The notes beneath the pieces were generated by a model. It saw only the letters and a list, made by a program, of their open reading frames with translations. It did not search any database and was not told where the DNA came from. From Palaemon carinicauda (Eukaryota; Arthropoda; Malacostraca; Decapoda; Palaemonidae), in NCBI RefSeq assembly GCF_036898095.1, contig NC_090731.1, positions 140,547,427 through 140,611,426 on the forward strand: a stretch of DNA of 64,000 nucleotides. Reading direction: 5' to 3'. Position numbers and translations under genes: made by a program. Of this stretch, positions 1 to 11,480 are shown piece after piece. Position 1 is the stretch's first letter, and each line of letters starts with the position of its first letter.

Positions 1-1771
1 CCTGGCTTCTAGGTCACTCATATTCTTCTTAATTCCAATAAAGTATTTACAAAAAGATACGTCAAGTAATTTCCATGGAGGCATTGATGATACCTTGAAT
101 GGAAGTACCTTACTTCTAATTATATTCAGACTGTTAAATAATCATTTCACCCGAAAGCCATAAGGTTGAGGAGATTTTGGGTGCAACTCAAAGTATGATG
201 TATGTCTTACAAGGCTTACAGTCTGAAAGGCTAAAGAGTTAGGGAGTCTCTGCAATCTAAATTAATACCGAATAATAGAAGACATTTGGTAAAGATCTAG
301 AGGTAACTCTCCAGCATCAACAGGGAGACTTGGGATAGGTGAGGTTCTAAATGCTCCAGTAGACAATCTAATACCAGCATGATGTATCGAGTCCAATATT
401 TTTAACCGGCTTGGAGTGGCTGAAGAGTATATTTCACATCCATAACTAATTTTGGAAAAAATCAAGGCCTTGTATAATTTTAAAATAGCATTGCGGTTCT
501 GCCCCCATGATGTGTGGGACAATACTTTTAAGATATTCAGAGCCTCAAGACATTTAGCTTTTAACGCTTGTAAGTGAGAAACCCATGTAAGCCTACAATC
601 AAATATCAAACCTAAAAATTTAGCTTTACTTAAACATGGTATCCGTTGACCTTTAATGTATATATCCGGGTCTGGATGTACTCCCTGGATACGACAAAAA
701 TGGACAATGGTAGTTTTACTTGTCGAGAACTTAAACGCATTCATATCAGCCCAATGGATAATTTTGTCAATAGAGAGTTGTATTTTTCTCTCAACCATTG
801 CCATTCTAGTTCCGGCAAATGATATTGAGAGATCATCCACAAATAATGTTGAGAGAACATCTTGTGGAATGACTGAGGATATCCCATTAATTGCTAGTGC
901 AAACAGGGTTACACTCAGCACACTCCCCTCAGGAACTCCTCCTTCCTGACACTTACTCTCTGATAGAGTTTCCCCCACTCTCACTTGAAAAACTCTATGT
1001 GAAAGAAATGCCTGAAGCAGAAGCTCTCCCTCTGAATCCCAATTCATGAATTGTTTTAAGTATACCATATCTCCAAGTGGTATCCTATGCCTTTTCAAGG
1101 TAAAAAAAAAAGACTGTCACATGGTGCTGTTTGGAAGCAAACGCTTCACAATTAGAGGACTCAAGTCGTATCAACACATCAGTTGTTGAGTGCATTTTTC
1201 TGAATCCACATTGAATCGGTGATAAAATACTCTTCTTTTCAAGGTACCAAATCAGTCTTGCATTGACCATCTTCTCCATGATTTTACATAAACAAGATGT
1301 CAATGCAATAGGTCGGTAGTTTGCTGCTAAAAACTTGTCCTTACCGGGTTTTAAAAAGGCTAAAATAATGGATAGTTCCCAAATACTTGGATAACTATGA
1401 TCATGCCATATTCTATTAATAATGCTTAAAATAAATAACTTAGTATTAAAATATACATGTTTATTCATTGCATATGGAATTCCATCAGGTCCCGGGGATG
1501 TATTGTTACAATTAGTAAGAGCGGAATCATATTCTCTTTCAGTAAAAGGGGAATTATATGACTCTTCCATTCCTGTTACGAAATTTAAAATTTTCTTTTC
1601 CTCGTTGCTCCTATACTGGTGACCAGGAGCTCCTTCACACTTGCTGGATACATTTGAAAAATGTTCGGCCAGGGCATTGCTGACATCATTTGCTTCAGTC
1701 ACATACTGACCTTCAACACTGGTGGTGGGTTCGGGGTAAATTTGCCGGCAATCTTTTTTATTTTCCTCCAC
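1..1771 (-). pseudogene. LINE ORF2, reverse transcriptase and C-terminal part (broken)
   Basis: The upstream piece (1771-1085) shows YRPIALTSCLCKIMEKM and the QCGFRKMHSTTD finger motif of non-LTR reverse transcriptases. The next piece (1098-262) holds PEGSVLSVTLFALAINGI and the catalytic FVDDLSISF box, then the thumb segment FLGLIFDCRLTW. Between them, at about 1098-1120, a T-rich run (coding strand) and a TAG after LEKA break the frame. Bases 1-262 still read as ORF2 C-terminus (for example PKSPQPYGFRVK) with further lesions, so the LINE continues beyond the left edge. The family is Jockey-like by these motifs. It would copy its own RNA at nicked target DNA, but this copy cannot make the enzyme. 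Confidence 0.85.
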
Positions 1772-2751
1772 ACAGCAAATGGTGGTGTTCTACTGTTAAT
1801 GGAGGTAACAAAAGACACCCATGACTGACACCTAGCTTCCTTCATGGCACGACGGAACTAAGCTTTACATTTCTTGTATATAATCAAATTGCCCTCAGTG
1901 CAGTGTCTGCGCAGTCGAGTTAAAGACCTTCTTGTGGCTCTGTGCAGGGCAGTTAGTTCTGAAGACCACCAGGGGACTGGTCGTCGTTTGAATAACCCTG
2001 TTGTTTTGGAAATTGAATTAACTCCTGCTGTATAAATGGTTCCATTAAGTAAGTCTATGGCATCATCAATATTTTCAAACTGTTCTGCATTTCCTTCAAT
2101 TTCACTTAGCTCACGAAATCTATCGCAGTCCGCCTTATCAAGAGTCCATCATGGAGATCTTTGTAAAGGTGGACCATTGTTGGTGTTTATAATGATTGGT
2201 GCATGGTCACTAGTATGCCAATCATCTAATGTCCTCCAATCGAAATCAAGGAGACAGAGCTTGCAACTGAAAGGTCAATGCATGACAAGGTACCGGTCTG
2301 TACATGGAAGTGTGTGGGCTCTCCTTTATCAAGGAGTCCGACATCCTCATTACCCACAATTGATGATATAATATTGCCCCTGGTGTTTGCTAAAACGTCA
2401 CCCCACAAGAGATGTCTACCATTCAAATCTCCAAGTAAAAGAAAAGGTTGAGGGAGCTGCTGAATCCCCTCTACAAAATCTTCATACAATATGTTATCAT
2501 TTGGAGGCAAGTACAGCGAACAGATTGTATATTTTCTCCCTATATCAATCTGTACAACCACTGCCTGCAGAGGTGTACGGACAGATATAGGTATTTGGGG
2601 AACATCTTGACGAACTTATATGAGACTTCCGCCATGGCTGCCTACTCCGTGACCATAAGGTGTCCTATAACTAATATATTCGAGTGGACAAGGGGTATTA
2701 GCATCCAGCTTGCTCTCCTGTAGACTTACGATTATGGGGGAATGCTCGTAA
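1772..2751 (-). pseudogene. LINE ORF2, endonuclease domain, C-terminal portion and linker
   Basis: The minus strand at 2745-2690 reads EHSPIIVSLQESKLDAN, the glutamate-containing first motif of apurinic-type endonucleases. At 2561-2226 it reads SLYLPPND, then FLLLGDLNGRHLLWG, the GDxN motif, and further on CIDLSVAS. The stretch 1772-2225 connects to the reverse transcriptase with no long open frame and looks degraded. The first residues of this domain lie at 9605-9680, on the other side of DIRS A. Confidence 0.8.
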
Positions 2752-3068
2752 AATTATATTTTCATAAAATAAATTTTTGAACATACTTACCCGCTGGTTA
2801 TATAAGAATGGCTAAAGTCCCTGACGCCCCGGCAGAACTATTCAAAACTCGCGGCTATCGCAGATATGCCAGATGTACACTAGCGCCCTGGTGGACTACA
2901 GGTAGAACTAATCCAACCAATTCAGATTTTCCTTGCCCCTTGGTCTCTAGAGGGGAAGAGGGTGGGATTATAACTTATATAACCAGCGGGTAAGTATGTT
3001 CAAATTTTATTTTATTATGAAAATATAATTTTTAAACATAAAACGTACCCGCTGGTTATATAAGAATG
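2752..3068. repeat. DIRS A left inverted terminal repeat and ICR
   Basis: The unit CTTACCCGCTGGTTATATAA occurs at about 2787 and again, same orientation, at about 3045. Its reverse complement, ending CCAGCGGGTAAGTATG, lies between them at about 2981. The middle and right parts are complementary to the left and right ends of the element respectively. That is the DIRS1-type ICR thought to guide joining of the ends during replication. Confidence 0.85.
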
Positions 3069-3440
3069 GCTGATTGACACCCTTGGTGGCGGGTCTGAGA
3101 CAGCAATTTGATTGGAAATTCACTTGAGAGTTACACCTAAGCAACTTAAGAGGTTCATACCTGATAAGGAAGCAGACTGCAATGGTTCTCTGCCTCATTC
3201 TGTCTGCTATCCTTAGAAGATCCAGCTGTCCACCCAGGGGGCTGATGATCTCTAGGAGCTGTCAAACGGTGCCATAACCTATGACATGACAGGACCTCCA
3301 CTAATACCCTTGTTCCGGGCACTCTCAAGGAACAACATGACCACCTAACCAAATCAACAGATTGCGGAAGACTGTCGACCAATCTCCACATACAACCATA
3401 AAACAACAAAGTTCCAAGAGAAAGAAAAGCATACTAGGAA

Positions 3441-4580
3441 TTAGGGGAACATATTGGTAGATCCTTCACCTACTACTGCATTCGCAGCAACAAATGGACC
3501 CAAAGTGTAGCAGTCCTCATAAAGAGTCTGGACATGTTTTAAGTAATGGGATGCAAAAACAGACTTACTTCTCCAAAAAGTCGCATCCATTATGCTTTGC
3601 TGAGAACAATTTTGTTTAAAAGCTACCGAAGTAGCCACTGTACTTACTTCGTGTGCCTTCACCTTGAGCAGTCTAAGATCTGCCTCATCACACTGTGAAT
3701 TAGCTTCTCTAATTAAAAGCCTTATAAAAAAGGATAGAGCATTCTTCGACATAGGCTGCGAGGGCTTCTTGACTGCACACCAGAGCACCTCCGAGCTGCC
3801 TCTCAAGCTCTTCGTTCTGTCCAAATATACCCTTAGAGCTCTGACAGGACTGAGTACTTTTTCGATCTCATCGCCCACTATATCATAGAGATTAGTAATT
3901 TCAAAAGACTTGGGCCATGGACGAGAAGGAAGTTCATTCTTGGCCAGAAAACCCTGCTGCAAGCAACATATTGCTTTCCTGTTTCTGAATCCAATGTTCT
4001 TGCTAAAAGCATGGAGCTCACTGACTCTCTTAGCCGTCAACAAGCTCACTAAGAAAAGGGTCTTCAAAGTCATATCTTTAAAAGTGGCCGAGTGCAGAGG
4101 CTCGAACCTATCACTAATAAGGAATCTAAATACCACATCCAAATTCCAAGCAGGTGAAACCTGATGACCTCTCTTGGATGTTTCAAAAGACCTAAGAAGG
4201 TCTTGTAAATCTTTATTGTTGGAGAGATCCAAATTTCTATGGCTGAAAACAGGTTGCCAGCATAGTTCTGTATCCTTTAATCATCGAGGCAGAGAAGTTA
4301 CGCTTATTTCTAAGATCTAAAAAGAAATCGGCAATCTGTGTTATAGAGGTATTGAACGAAGAAACCGAGTTAGCCCTACACCATTCTCTGAATACCAACT
4401 ATTTGGACTGATACACCCTGATGGTAGAGGCTTTCTTTGCTCTTGCAATAGCCTTGGCTGCCTCCTTCGAAAATCCTCTAGATCTTGCGAGTTTTTCGAT
4501 AGTCTGAAGGCAGTCAGACGTAGAGATCGGAGGTTTTGGTGATTTCTTGCCAAATGGGGCTGTCTGAGGAGATCTACTCT
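3441..4580 (-). pseudogene. DIRS A tyrosine recombinase (inactivated)
   Basis: The N-terminal part reads SDCLQTIEKLARSRGFSKEA and ends in YQSK with a stop near 4400. The main domain, 4232-3441, reads LTAKRVSELHAF (first catalytic Arg box), later KAHEVSTVATSVAF, then KSVFASHYLKHV with the presumed nucleophile Tyr. The second box has HEVS where sister copies have HEVR, so the catalytic Arg of His-x-x-Arg is lost. The N-terminal segment overlaps the end of the RNase H/methyltransferase ORF in another frame. The enzyme would integrate the circular DNA product; this copy is dead. Confidence 0.85.
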
Positions 4581-6307
4581 TGACGGAAGGCTTCTCGGCA
4601 CTTCCACTATCCACTCCAGTACCTCCGTGAACCAGACTCTTGACGGCCAGAAAGGAGCAATTAGGGTCATCCTGGTCCCCTTGTGAGATACAAATTTTTG
4701 CACCACTTTGTATAGGATCTTGAAGGGAGGAAACGCATACAAATCCATGTGTGTCCAATCTAACAGGAACACGTCTATGTGAGCTGCCTCGAGATCCGGA
4801 ACTGGAGAGCAGTACGTTCCCAGTCTCTTTGTCTTGGAGGTCGCAAACAGACCTATGAGGGGATGACCCCATAACCGCCACAGCTTCTTGCAAACGTCCA
4901 GATGTAGCATCAACTCTGTGGAAAGAACTTGGTCCCCCCTGCTGAGCCTGTCCGCACTCACATTCTTGACTCCTTAAATGAACCGTGTCAATAAAAGAAT
5001 CCTCCTTTCCTTCGCCCAAAGGAGAAGAGATCTCGCTAACTCGTACAGCGACTTCGAGTGGTCCACCCCACCCCCTCCACCCCTGCTTTGCTATATACGC
5101 TAGGGCCGTGGTGCTGTCCGCATTGACTTGAACCACCTTGTCTAGGATCAGATCCTCGAATCCTCTGAGGGCTAAGTGCACTGCTAAGAGCTCCTTCTGA
5201 TTGATATGAAGAGCCTCCTGTTCCTTTGTCCAACGACCTGAGATTTCTCTTTTTCCCAATGTTGCTCCCCACCCCGAATTTGAGGCGTCTGAAAACAACA
5301 CGAGGTCTGGGTTCCTCTGCTTCAACGAGAGGCCCTCGTTGAGTCTGTGAGCATTGTTCCACCATCGAAGGTGTGCTTTGATCGTACTCGTAATGGGAAT
5401 ACTCTCCCTGTCGAGACTGTCTCCCCTCTTCCAATGGGCATTGAGGTGAAATTGAAGGGGACGTAGGTGCAGTCTCCCCAGGGATACAAACTTCTCTAGA
5501 GACGAGAGGGTTCCCCGAAGACTCATCCATTCTCTTACTGAAGTGACTTTCTTCTTCATAAAGGCCTCCAGCCTTAGAAGTGCTGACTGAACTCTTGCAG
5601 GCGACGGAAAAGCCCGAAAATCCTGACTCTGAATCTCCATCCCCAAATAAAGGATCTTCTGGGATGGAGTCAGCTGTGACTTCTTTGTGCTCACTAGTAG
5701 TCCCAATTCTTTTGTCAAATCTAAAGTCAACTGAAGGTCCTTCAAACAGCGATCGGCTGAGGGAGCTCTTATAAGCCAATCGTCCAAGTACAGGGAGGCT
5801 CAGATGCCTCTCGAGTGCAGCATGCTCGCCACATTCATCATTAGCTTCGTAAAAATCAGAGGAGCTGTGCAGAGGCCGAAACATAGGGCTACGAACCTCA
5901 GGTAACGCCTGCAGCTTGGATGTATCGGAACATGGAAATAAGCGTCCTGGAGGTCCAATGATACCATCCAGTCGCCTTTCCTCACAGCTGCCAGAACGGT
6001 CTTCTGAGTCTCCATGGTGAATTTCGAGTTCTGGATGTAGCAGTTGAGGGCGCTTACATCCAGAACCGGTCTCCATTCCCCTGAACTTTTGGGGACTAGG
6101 AACAAGCGGTTGTAAAACCCCGGAGACTCCAAGTCCCGCACCCTCTCTATCGCTCTCTTCTCCAGCAAAAGCGACACCTGAAGCTGCATGGCTTGCCTCT
6201 TCAGTTCTCTCTTGTACTTGGGCGAAAGATCCACAGGATCTGCGGCTAAAGGAGGTTTTGATAAGAACGGAATCTTGTATCCTTCCTTTAGAAGACGTAC
6301 GGACCAA
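4341..6307 (-). pseudogene. DIRS A reverse transcriptase / RNase H / methyltransferase-like ORF (broken)
   Basis: The fingers and palm (6234-5800) read SPGFYNRLFLVPKSSGEWRP, LDVSALN and SLDLQDAYFHVPIHP. A TGA interrupts just before ASLYLDDWLI, the DIRS-type catalytic YLDD box at about 5790. RNase H follows with FSDASNSGWG, INQKELLAVHLAL and VNADSTTALAYI, carrying the Asp, Glu and Asp expected for catalysis. A frameshift near 5080 moves the reading into 4961-4341, which holds GLFATSKTKRL and YAFPPF, the stretch that lies between RNase H and recombinase in DIRS elements. I call it methyltransferase-like by position only. Confidence 0.85.
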
Positions 6308-6397
6308 GGGTCAGCTCCCTTCTACTCCCAGGCCTGCCAGAAGTAGTTTAGCAAGGCTCCCACTGCTGCTTGAAGGGGAGAGCAGTCAGACCCTGCC

Positions 6398-7276
6398 TCA
6401 ACTGGGCTTGACTCCTCTTTTCTTGGACTTCTTTGCCTCCGATTTGAAATTACTTCTCCCTGCAGGCTTGCCCCGAAATGGCTGAGGAGAATGAGAATAT
6501 GATGTCCCCTCCTTTCTTCTACGAGAAGAGAAGGACGTAGGCAAAACCTTACTGGCTGTTTTGGCAACCAAATCATGAGTAGCCTTCTGAGTCAAATTTC
6601 CGGCCACTTCCTTCACTAAGTCCTGCAGAAAAAGAGCCGAAGACATGGGCGCAAAAAGCAACTCCGATCTCTGACATGGAGTGACCCCCGCAGAGAGGAA
6701 GGAACACAAAGTTGCTCTCTTCTTCACAATTCCCGCAATAAACAGAGCAGCCACCTCGTTAGAGCCATCTCTAATTGCCTTGTCCATATAGGACATAAGC
6801 TGGACAAGATTACTTGTATCTGTGTCCTTCATTTCGGTTACTTTTCTGCTTAAAGCTCCCAGTGACCAGTAAAGCAAATTAAACACCTCAAAAGCCCTGA
6901 ACAATCCTTTCAAGAGATGGTCAAACTCCGACACTGACCACCACACTTTAGTCTTCCTCATTGCCAGGCGACGGGAGGAGTCCACCAGGTTTGAGAAGTC
7001 TCCCTGCGCAGACGCCGGAAATCCCACCAGGTTTGAGAAGTCTCCCTGTGCAGACACCGGAACTCCCACCAGGTTTGAGAAGTCTCCCTGCACAGACGCC
7101 GGAACTCCCACCAGGTTTGAGAAGTCTCCCTCCCCAGACGCCGGCACTCCCAAACCCAAGACTTCCCCCGTCTCAAACCAAACGCTCGACTTAGAAGCTA
7201 ACTTGGCTGGAGGAAACACGAACCATGTCTTGCCCAGAGCTTTCTTTGAGTCCAACCATGCCCCCATTAATTTCAA
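6398..7276 (-). pseudogene. DIRS A gag-like ORF1, C-terminal part
   Basis: This 292-codon open stretch matches the C-terminal gag of DIRS F and C. Shared segments are FPPAKLASKSSVWFETGE, LGVPAS with GDFSNLV, MRKTKVWWSVSEFDHLLKG, DGSNEVAALFIAGIVKKRA, and a basic tail ending KKSKKRGVKPS. The GVPAS..GDFSNLV segment is present in four tandem copies here but one in F. No catalytic motif is seen. A structural RNA-binding role is inferred from position and the basic tail. Confidence 0.7.
6982..7149 (-). repeat. 42-bp tandem repeat, four copies, in gag of DIRS A
   Basis: CCACCAGGTTTGAGAAGTCT recurs at 6982, 7024, 7066 and 7108, an exact 42-bp period. It encodes a 14-residue unit (GVPAS..GDFSNLV) and keeps the reading frame. 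DIRS F and C carry a single copy at the same place. Confidence 0.92.
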
Positions 7277-7363
7277 TGCTCTCTTAGAAGAGTGAGAAAG
7301 AACAATTTTTGTATAAAAGGATGTCTTTGCTGCTTTACCGAAGGTAAATTCAGGAGGAGGAGA

Positions 7364-9270
7364 TCACGGAGCAACAGGCGTAAAATTGTCTGGAAATAAT
7401 TCCGTGAAGACTAGCATTAGCTTCTTGAGGTCCACCGAATGTTGAGGTGGTTTCTCCTCTTCTCCCTCCGAGATATCATCCAATTGTTCCTCCTGAGATA
7501 GAACCTCATCCGGATCTTCCTCCAACAATACAGTGATTGGAGCTGTGTTTTGATCATAACATTGACCTTCCTGTGCAGGCGCGTCAGTGGCGACATGGGT
7601 GCGTTTGCATTGTTCCATATTCACATCCAATTGGCAGCCACTCGCCTTGCATTTGCTGTCACGAGGTTTTACTATGGGGAGAATCTAGCTGGCGTTGACG
7701 CTCTGCTGCGTCCTGGCGCGCAGCGCTCACACGATGCTCGCGCTGATGCTCCGCCATCCCATGACTCAATTGGCGTGAGTCGTCACGCTGACGCTTGGCG
7801 CCTGCCTGCCGCTGCTTCATCGATTAACTGCTGAGCTTCGTCACACTGCCGCTTAGGTTCTGCTTGTTACTGCCGCTGACGCTCCGCCTCGAGCCTGCTC
7901 CCATCCTACCGCTTCACGGCCTGCTCCGCTATTTGGCGAGCGTCGTCACGCTTGGACTGACGATCGACTGCATGCGCTTTTGCTAGATGTTGTGAAACAG
8001 GGCTCTGCCGAGACAAATCTACTTCAACCTGCCGCTGAGCAGTGAAACTGGGAGACCACCTGTGCAATATCACGTCAGCCTTAGAGACAACAGGCCGCCC
8101 GTGCGACAACGGGTTTACCACGGAAGACTGACGCCCAGCCGCACTGCCAACAGCCGGTCGATAAGACTGCATCATCGACGAGAGCTGCTGTTTCATGTTC
8201 ATGTCCAACAACATAGACCACTTTGGATCACCTTGAGGCAATAATTGCGCAGCCTTTTCTACAGCGAATTCGCCCTCTTCATCGCTATCCAACCGTTCAC
8301 CACTTTCGGGAGAAGAGCCCCAATCCGAAGGGAGAGGCGGAGCATGAATCGTCACGCCCGACCCAGGTATTAACTCCGCATCTGAATGAATCACTTAATC
8401 TCTATCCGAACCCACATGTGGGACCGAAAATGCTCAGGTGTATCCCAATGACTACAACCTGGCTGTTGCGGAGAGGGAACGTGCCGCTGTTCCACTGACT
8501 GAACTTTCCTCTTAATCGGTCTGGAGGTTTAACGCTACCTCTCGTCACGTGACCCTTCATCTGAAGAAGGGGACAAAGCACTAAACTAACCTTTTCTATG
8601 GTGAGGGTGAGCGACCTGAGCTACGGTAGCAGGATCACTCGAGGGAACGTCTGCGCGATTGATGAAGCCTCTCGTTCCCTTTCGCCGTTCGACATAACTT
8701 CTCCCCTGGGTCCGGGAGCTTGACAGAGGTCTTAGACTAGGCGAATGACAGGATCGCGCAGCCGCGCCCTCCACAACACTGAACACATTTGTTGAACTTT
8801 TAACACTCGATTGATCACTAGTACGACCACCTTTAAGTAAATTAATTTCTGACAATTTGCTTTTTATCCGCCGCTAAAGATTCAACTCTCACACGGAGAG
8901 CTTGAATCGCGGACATCTCCCTCATCGTAGGTTCATTCGGCTCTTGATCTACCACTACGGGGGAAGGAATAGGATTAATGATATCAGACACAGGTAAATT
9001 CACAGAATGGGAAGAACTACGTCTAATCCTATCTCTCTCTAATTTTTTAGTATAACGCTCATAAGCTACCAACTAACTTTCATTTAACGAAGAACATTCT
9101 TCACACAGATCCCCAAAAGAACACGATTTTCCCCTACATTTAACACAAATTGTATGCGGATCAACAGAACCCTTAGGAAGGCGAGTGTGACCACCCTTAC
9201 TACACTTCCTATACACAGGGGAGGGGTCGGCCATATTGAAAAGTGACGAGAGAGAATTAAACAATAACAA
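7364..9270 (-). pseudogene. DIRS A gag-like ORF1, N-terminal part with Cys-rich leader
   Basis: The leader at 9270-9073 has SVDPHTICVKCRGKSC followed by CEEC, a Cys pattern like a zinc-binding module. It ends at TAG. The same frame region then reads VAYERYTKKLERDRIRRSS (9072-8842). Later pieces include GDPKWSMLLDMNMKQQLSS (8394-7906) and an acidic block LDDISEGEEEKPP (7630-7364). DIRS F has the matching leader (VDPHTVCLGCRG) and YVRKLELDKVRRAS, so the order is conserved. Several frameshifts separate the blocks. Confidence 0.7.
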
Positions 9271-9399
9271 AGGTCAAAACAACTAAATAACCCCAAAATA
9301 ATAAATATTTCAAGGAAAAATTAAAAGAAAATTACTAAAGCTTAAGCCAAAAACTAAAAGACAGAGTACATCACCAAATAAACTGTCAAATTGAATGTA

Positions 9400-9604
9400 G
9401 ATAGCGAGTGAATTTTCAACGTTCTGGCCAGTATGGCCGAACAGAGAAAATCTGAATTGGTTGGATTAGTTCTACCTGTAGTCCACCAGGGCGCTAGTGT
9501 ACACCTGGCATATCTGCGATAGACGCGAGTTATGAATAGTTCTGCCGGGGCGTCAGGGATTTTAGCCATTCTTATATAACCAGCGGGTAAGTTTTATGTT
9601 TAAA
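9400..9604. repeat. DIRS A right inverted terminal repeat
   Basis: The reverse complement of this stretch matches the left end from about 2799 on with few differences, over roughly 140-160 bp. It ends in CCAGCGGGTAAGTTTTATG against the LINE sequence. Confidence 0.85.
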
Positions 9605-9681
9605 ACTAAGAGCTTAAGTTCTTCATATTTGGCCCTTAAACCCTGACAATTCCATTGCAAAATGGAGGAAAAAACTATGGT
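9605..9681 (-). pseudogene. LINE ORF2 start, endonuclease N-terminus
   Basis: Directly after the ORF1 stop (TAA, 9684-9682 on minus) comes ACC ATA GTT, then a frame reading SSILQWNCQGLRAKYEELK. QWNCQGLRAK is the usual first motif of Jockey-type endonucleases. The codon where a start is expected is ATA (9678-9676) in a good ACC context, which suggests loss of an ATG. The frame runs into the DIRS A terminus at about 9604. Confidence 0.75.
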
Positions 9682-11480
9682 TTATTTTTTGGGAGAGCTT
9701 TTAGATGAAGTCTTCCCATTAGCAATTTTTGATCTAATACTGTTTCCCGGTGGTTTTATTGATAAATATGGTTTTTTGTTTGTGCTTTTCTTGTTGTCCT
9801 TCTGATCCAATTGTTGAGGGGAATGGTGGACCTCAACTTGAATTTGATTTATTTAAATTGTCTTCTGGTTGATCAGAAACATCAACACACAAAACATCAT
9901 ATTTATTTGATGTCATAACTAATATTTCTTATGGAAGGGGGTGAGAGAGATGGAGGTCTCTCTCTTTTCCTATTTATAAGTGGTGAGATCTACCAGGTTT
10001 TTGCACCTTCCCTACCACAGGTGCACCTGGTAACTTTGTTTTGGGTGGAACCTCCGTCAAATCAGGCAAGGACATGGCCTGAGAGAGGTTAGTACTATTG
10101 CTGGTAATGGGGGATGAAGTTTGTATAGAAGTGGGCAGTGCCGCAGTTTTAATACACAGTGGCAGAGCCTTGGAAGGCAATATGCTTGCCTTGTCACGCA
10201 AAACTTTACTATCATTAGATGATGTATTTCTTTGAGTTACTGGCAGCACTATGTGGGTTCGATGTCTCCTGCAGTATATTTTCTCTTGATTTCAGTGCCT
10301 TTGCATAGCTGTTTGGTTTTTTCAGTAGTCTTTTGGCATGCCCTACACTTATGTGTTCTACACTGGATTTGTTGAGGGCTGCTTCTTCAAACTTATAAAT
10401 CTCGGAGCTCCTGTCAGTGGATTTATGGTTTGAATTGCAGTTCAAACAGCTGGGCTCAAGTGTACACTCTCCATGATAAGGTCTGGAACAGATGCTACAC
10501 ACTTTTTCATTTTTACAAACTTTAGAAGGATGTCCAAATTTGAAAAATTGTAAGGGCTTTTGTTTGAAAGGTCGAACTTTTATTCTTTCATTTTCAATAT
10601 CGATGTGGAAAAGCACATCAGCATCCTGGAAAGTAAGGATAAATCATTGATGTCCCAGGAATCTTATGCACTTTCCACACTGTTAATGGGCACATGACTA
10701 GTACTTCCTCTTCTGTAAATTCATACAGATCTTTATTGAAGACTACTCCCCTTCCATAACTAAAGTTTAGGTGGGGTTTGACATCTAACATATCCTCATC
10801 ACTGCTTGTCTTAAGGTTAGACAGTATAACTGATTGCGTGTATGATTTTGCATGGATTAGGAAGCTATTTTTCCCAAAGCGAGATATATCACCTGGTGCA
10901 ATGATTCCCACCTTTTTCTGAATTAGTTTGCTAATTTTAAAATAATTCCCATTACTCCCTTTAGGCTCGGCAACAAGCCACATTGGTGGTTTTGGCTTTC
11001 TTTGGGGGAGCTAAATCGATATCTTTCTCAAACCACTCAGCAGGTCTATATACATCCAAACTGTTTGGTATCTTATCACACAGGGCACCCATGACATTTA
11101 AGTTATTAATTTGGATATTATTGATGTTACATATTGCATTGAATGCTTCTTCATGATTATTATAAGTTATCCATGAATGCCATTTTTCATTTTCAAGTTT
11201 CATTCTAATTTCTTTATCACTCCATAGCATCTATATGCTTTATATATCATATCATAATCAGTATTTATTGGAATTTGGGTAACATGAAGGATTCGAAGTT
11301 TCCCTTTGTTACCCGACTTAATTGGTTTTAAAACATTAGTAGAGGGGTCCTTTTTTGTTCCTAGGTCATCAACAGAATTTTCCTTAATTGAATTAGCAGA
11401 GGTCATCAACAGTGCCGGAGGAGAGTCAGCGTATCCAGGGGATGGGGGTTCGTTACTTAAAGAATCCATTAGACGTGAGA
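9682..11480 (-). pseudogene. LINE ORF1, gag-like protein with zinc knuckles (frameshifted)
   Basis: Successive minus-strand blocks (11553-11200, 11230-10961, 10983-10618, 10616-10215, 10249-9974) form one broken nucleic-acid-binding ORF1. The block 10616-10215 has Cys-rich knuckles: CKNEKVCSICSRPYHGEC followed by CLNCNSNHKSTD. The first knuckle is damaged, since FFKFGHPSKVC has Phe where Cys is usual. The start MDSLSNEPPSPGYADSP at about 11470 looks natural. At least four frameshifts separate the blocks. It would package the LINE RNA. Confidence 0.75.

Larger units (their letters stand above)
2752..9604 (-). mobile_element. DIRS1-like YR retrotransposon A (family 1)
   Basis: This is a complete but decayed element of about 6.85 kb, coding on minus. 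Left and right ends carry the same sequence in inverted orientation, seen in 2799-2935 against 9432-9590. An ICR lies next to the left end. Coding order from right to left is Cys-rich leader, gag, reverse transcriptase/RNase H, methyltransferase-like stretch, tyrosine recombinase. It sits inside the endonuclease of a Jockey-type LINE, so both boundaries can be placed to within a few bases. Confidence 0.9.
1..11480 (-). mobile_element. Jockey-type non-LTR retrotransposon (LINE), interrupted by DIRS A
   Basis: Minus-strand coding remains read in the order zinc-knuckle ORF1, endonuclease, reverse transcriptase, then a C-terminal part that runs off the left edge. DIRS A (2752-9604) splits it inside the endonuclease. 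The reading ending LQWNCQGLRAKYEELKLL at about 9605 resumes as EHSPIIVSLQESKLDAN at about 2745. Without the insert about 4.6 kb of LINE is visible. Many frameshifts and stops show it is dead. The 5' limit near 11480 is taken from the first ATG of ORF1, and a 5' UTR may extend further right. Confidence 0.85.

Noticed and set aside
2808..2993. Matching short proteins at 2808-2993 (+) and 9354-9569 (-) beginning MAK[VI]PDAPAELF
   Set aside because: Both lie in the inverted terminal repeats of DIRS A; the similarity is that of the repeats and no start context or longer homology supports a gene.
5036..6307. 423-codon minus-strand frame in DIRS A
   Set aside because: The reverse transcriptase and RNase H motifs lie in other minus-strand frames over the same bases. 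This one carries none of them.
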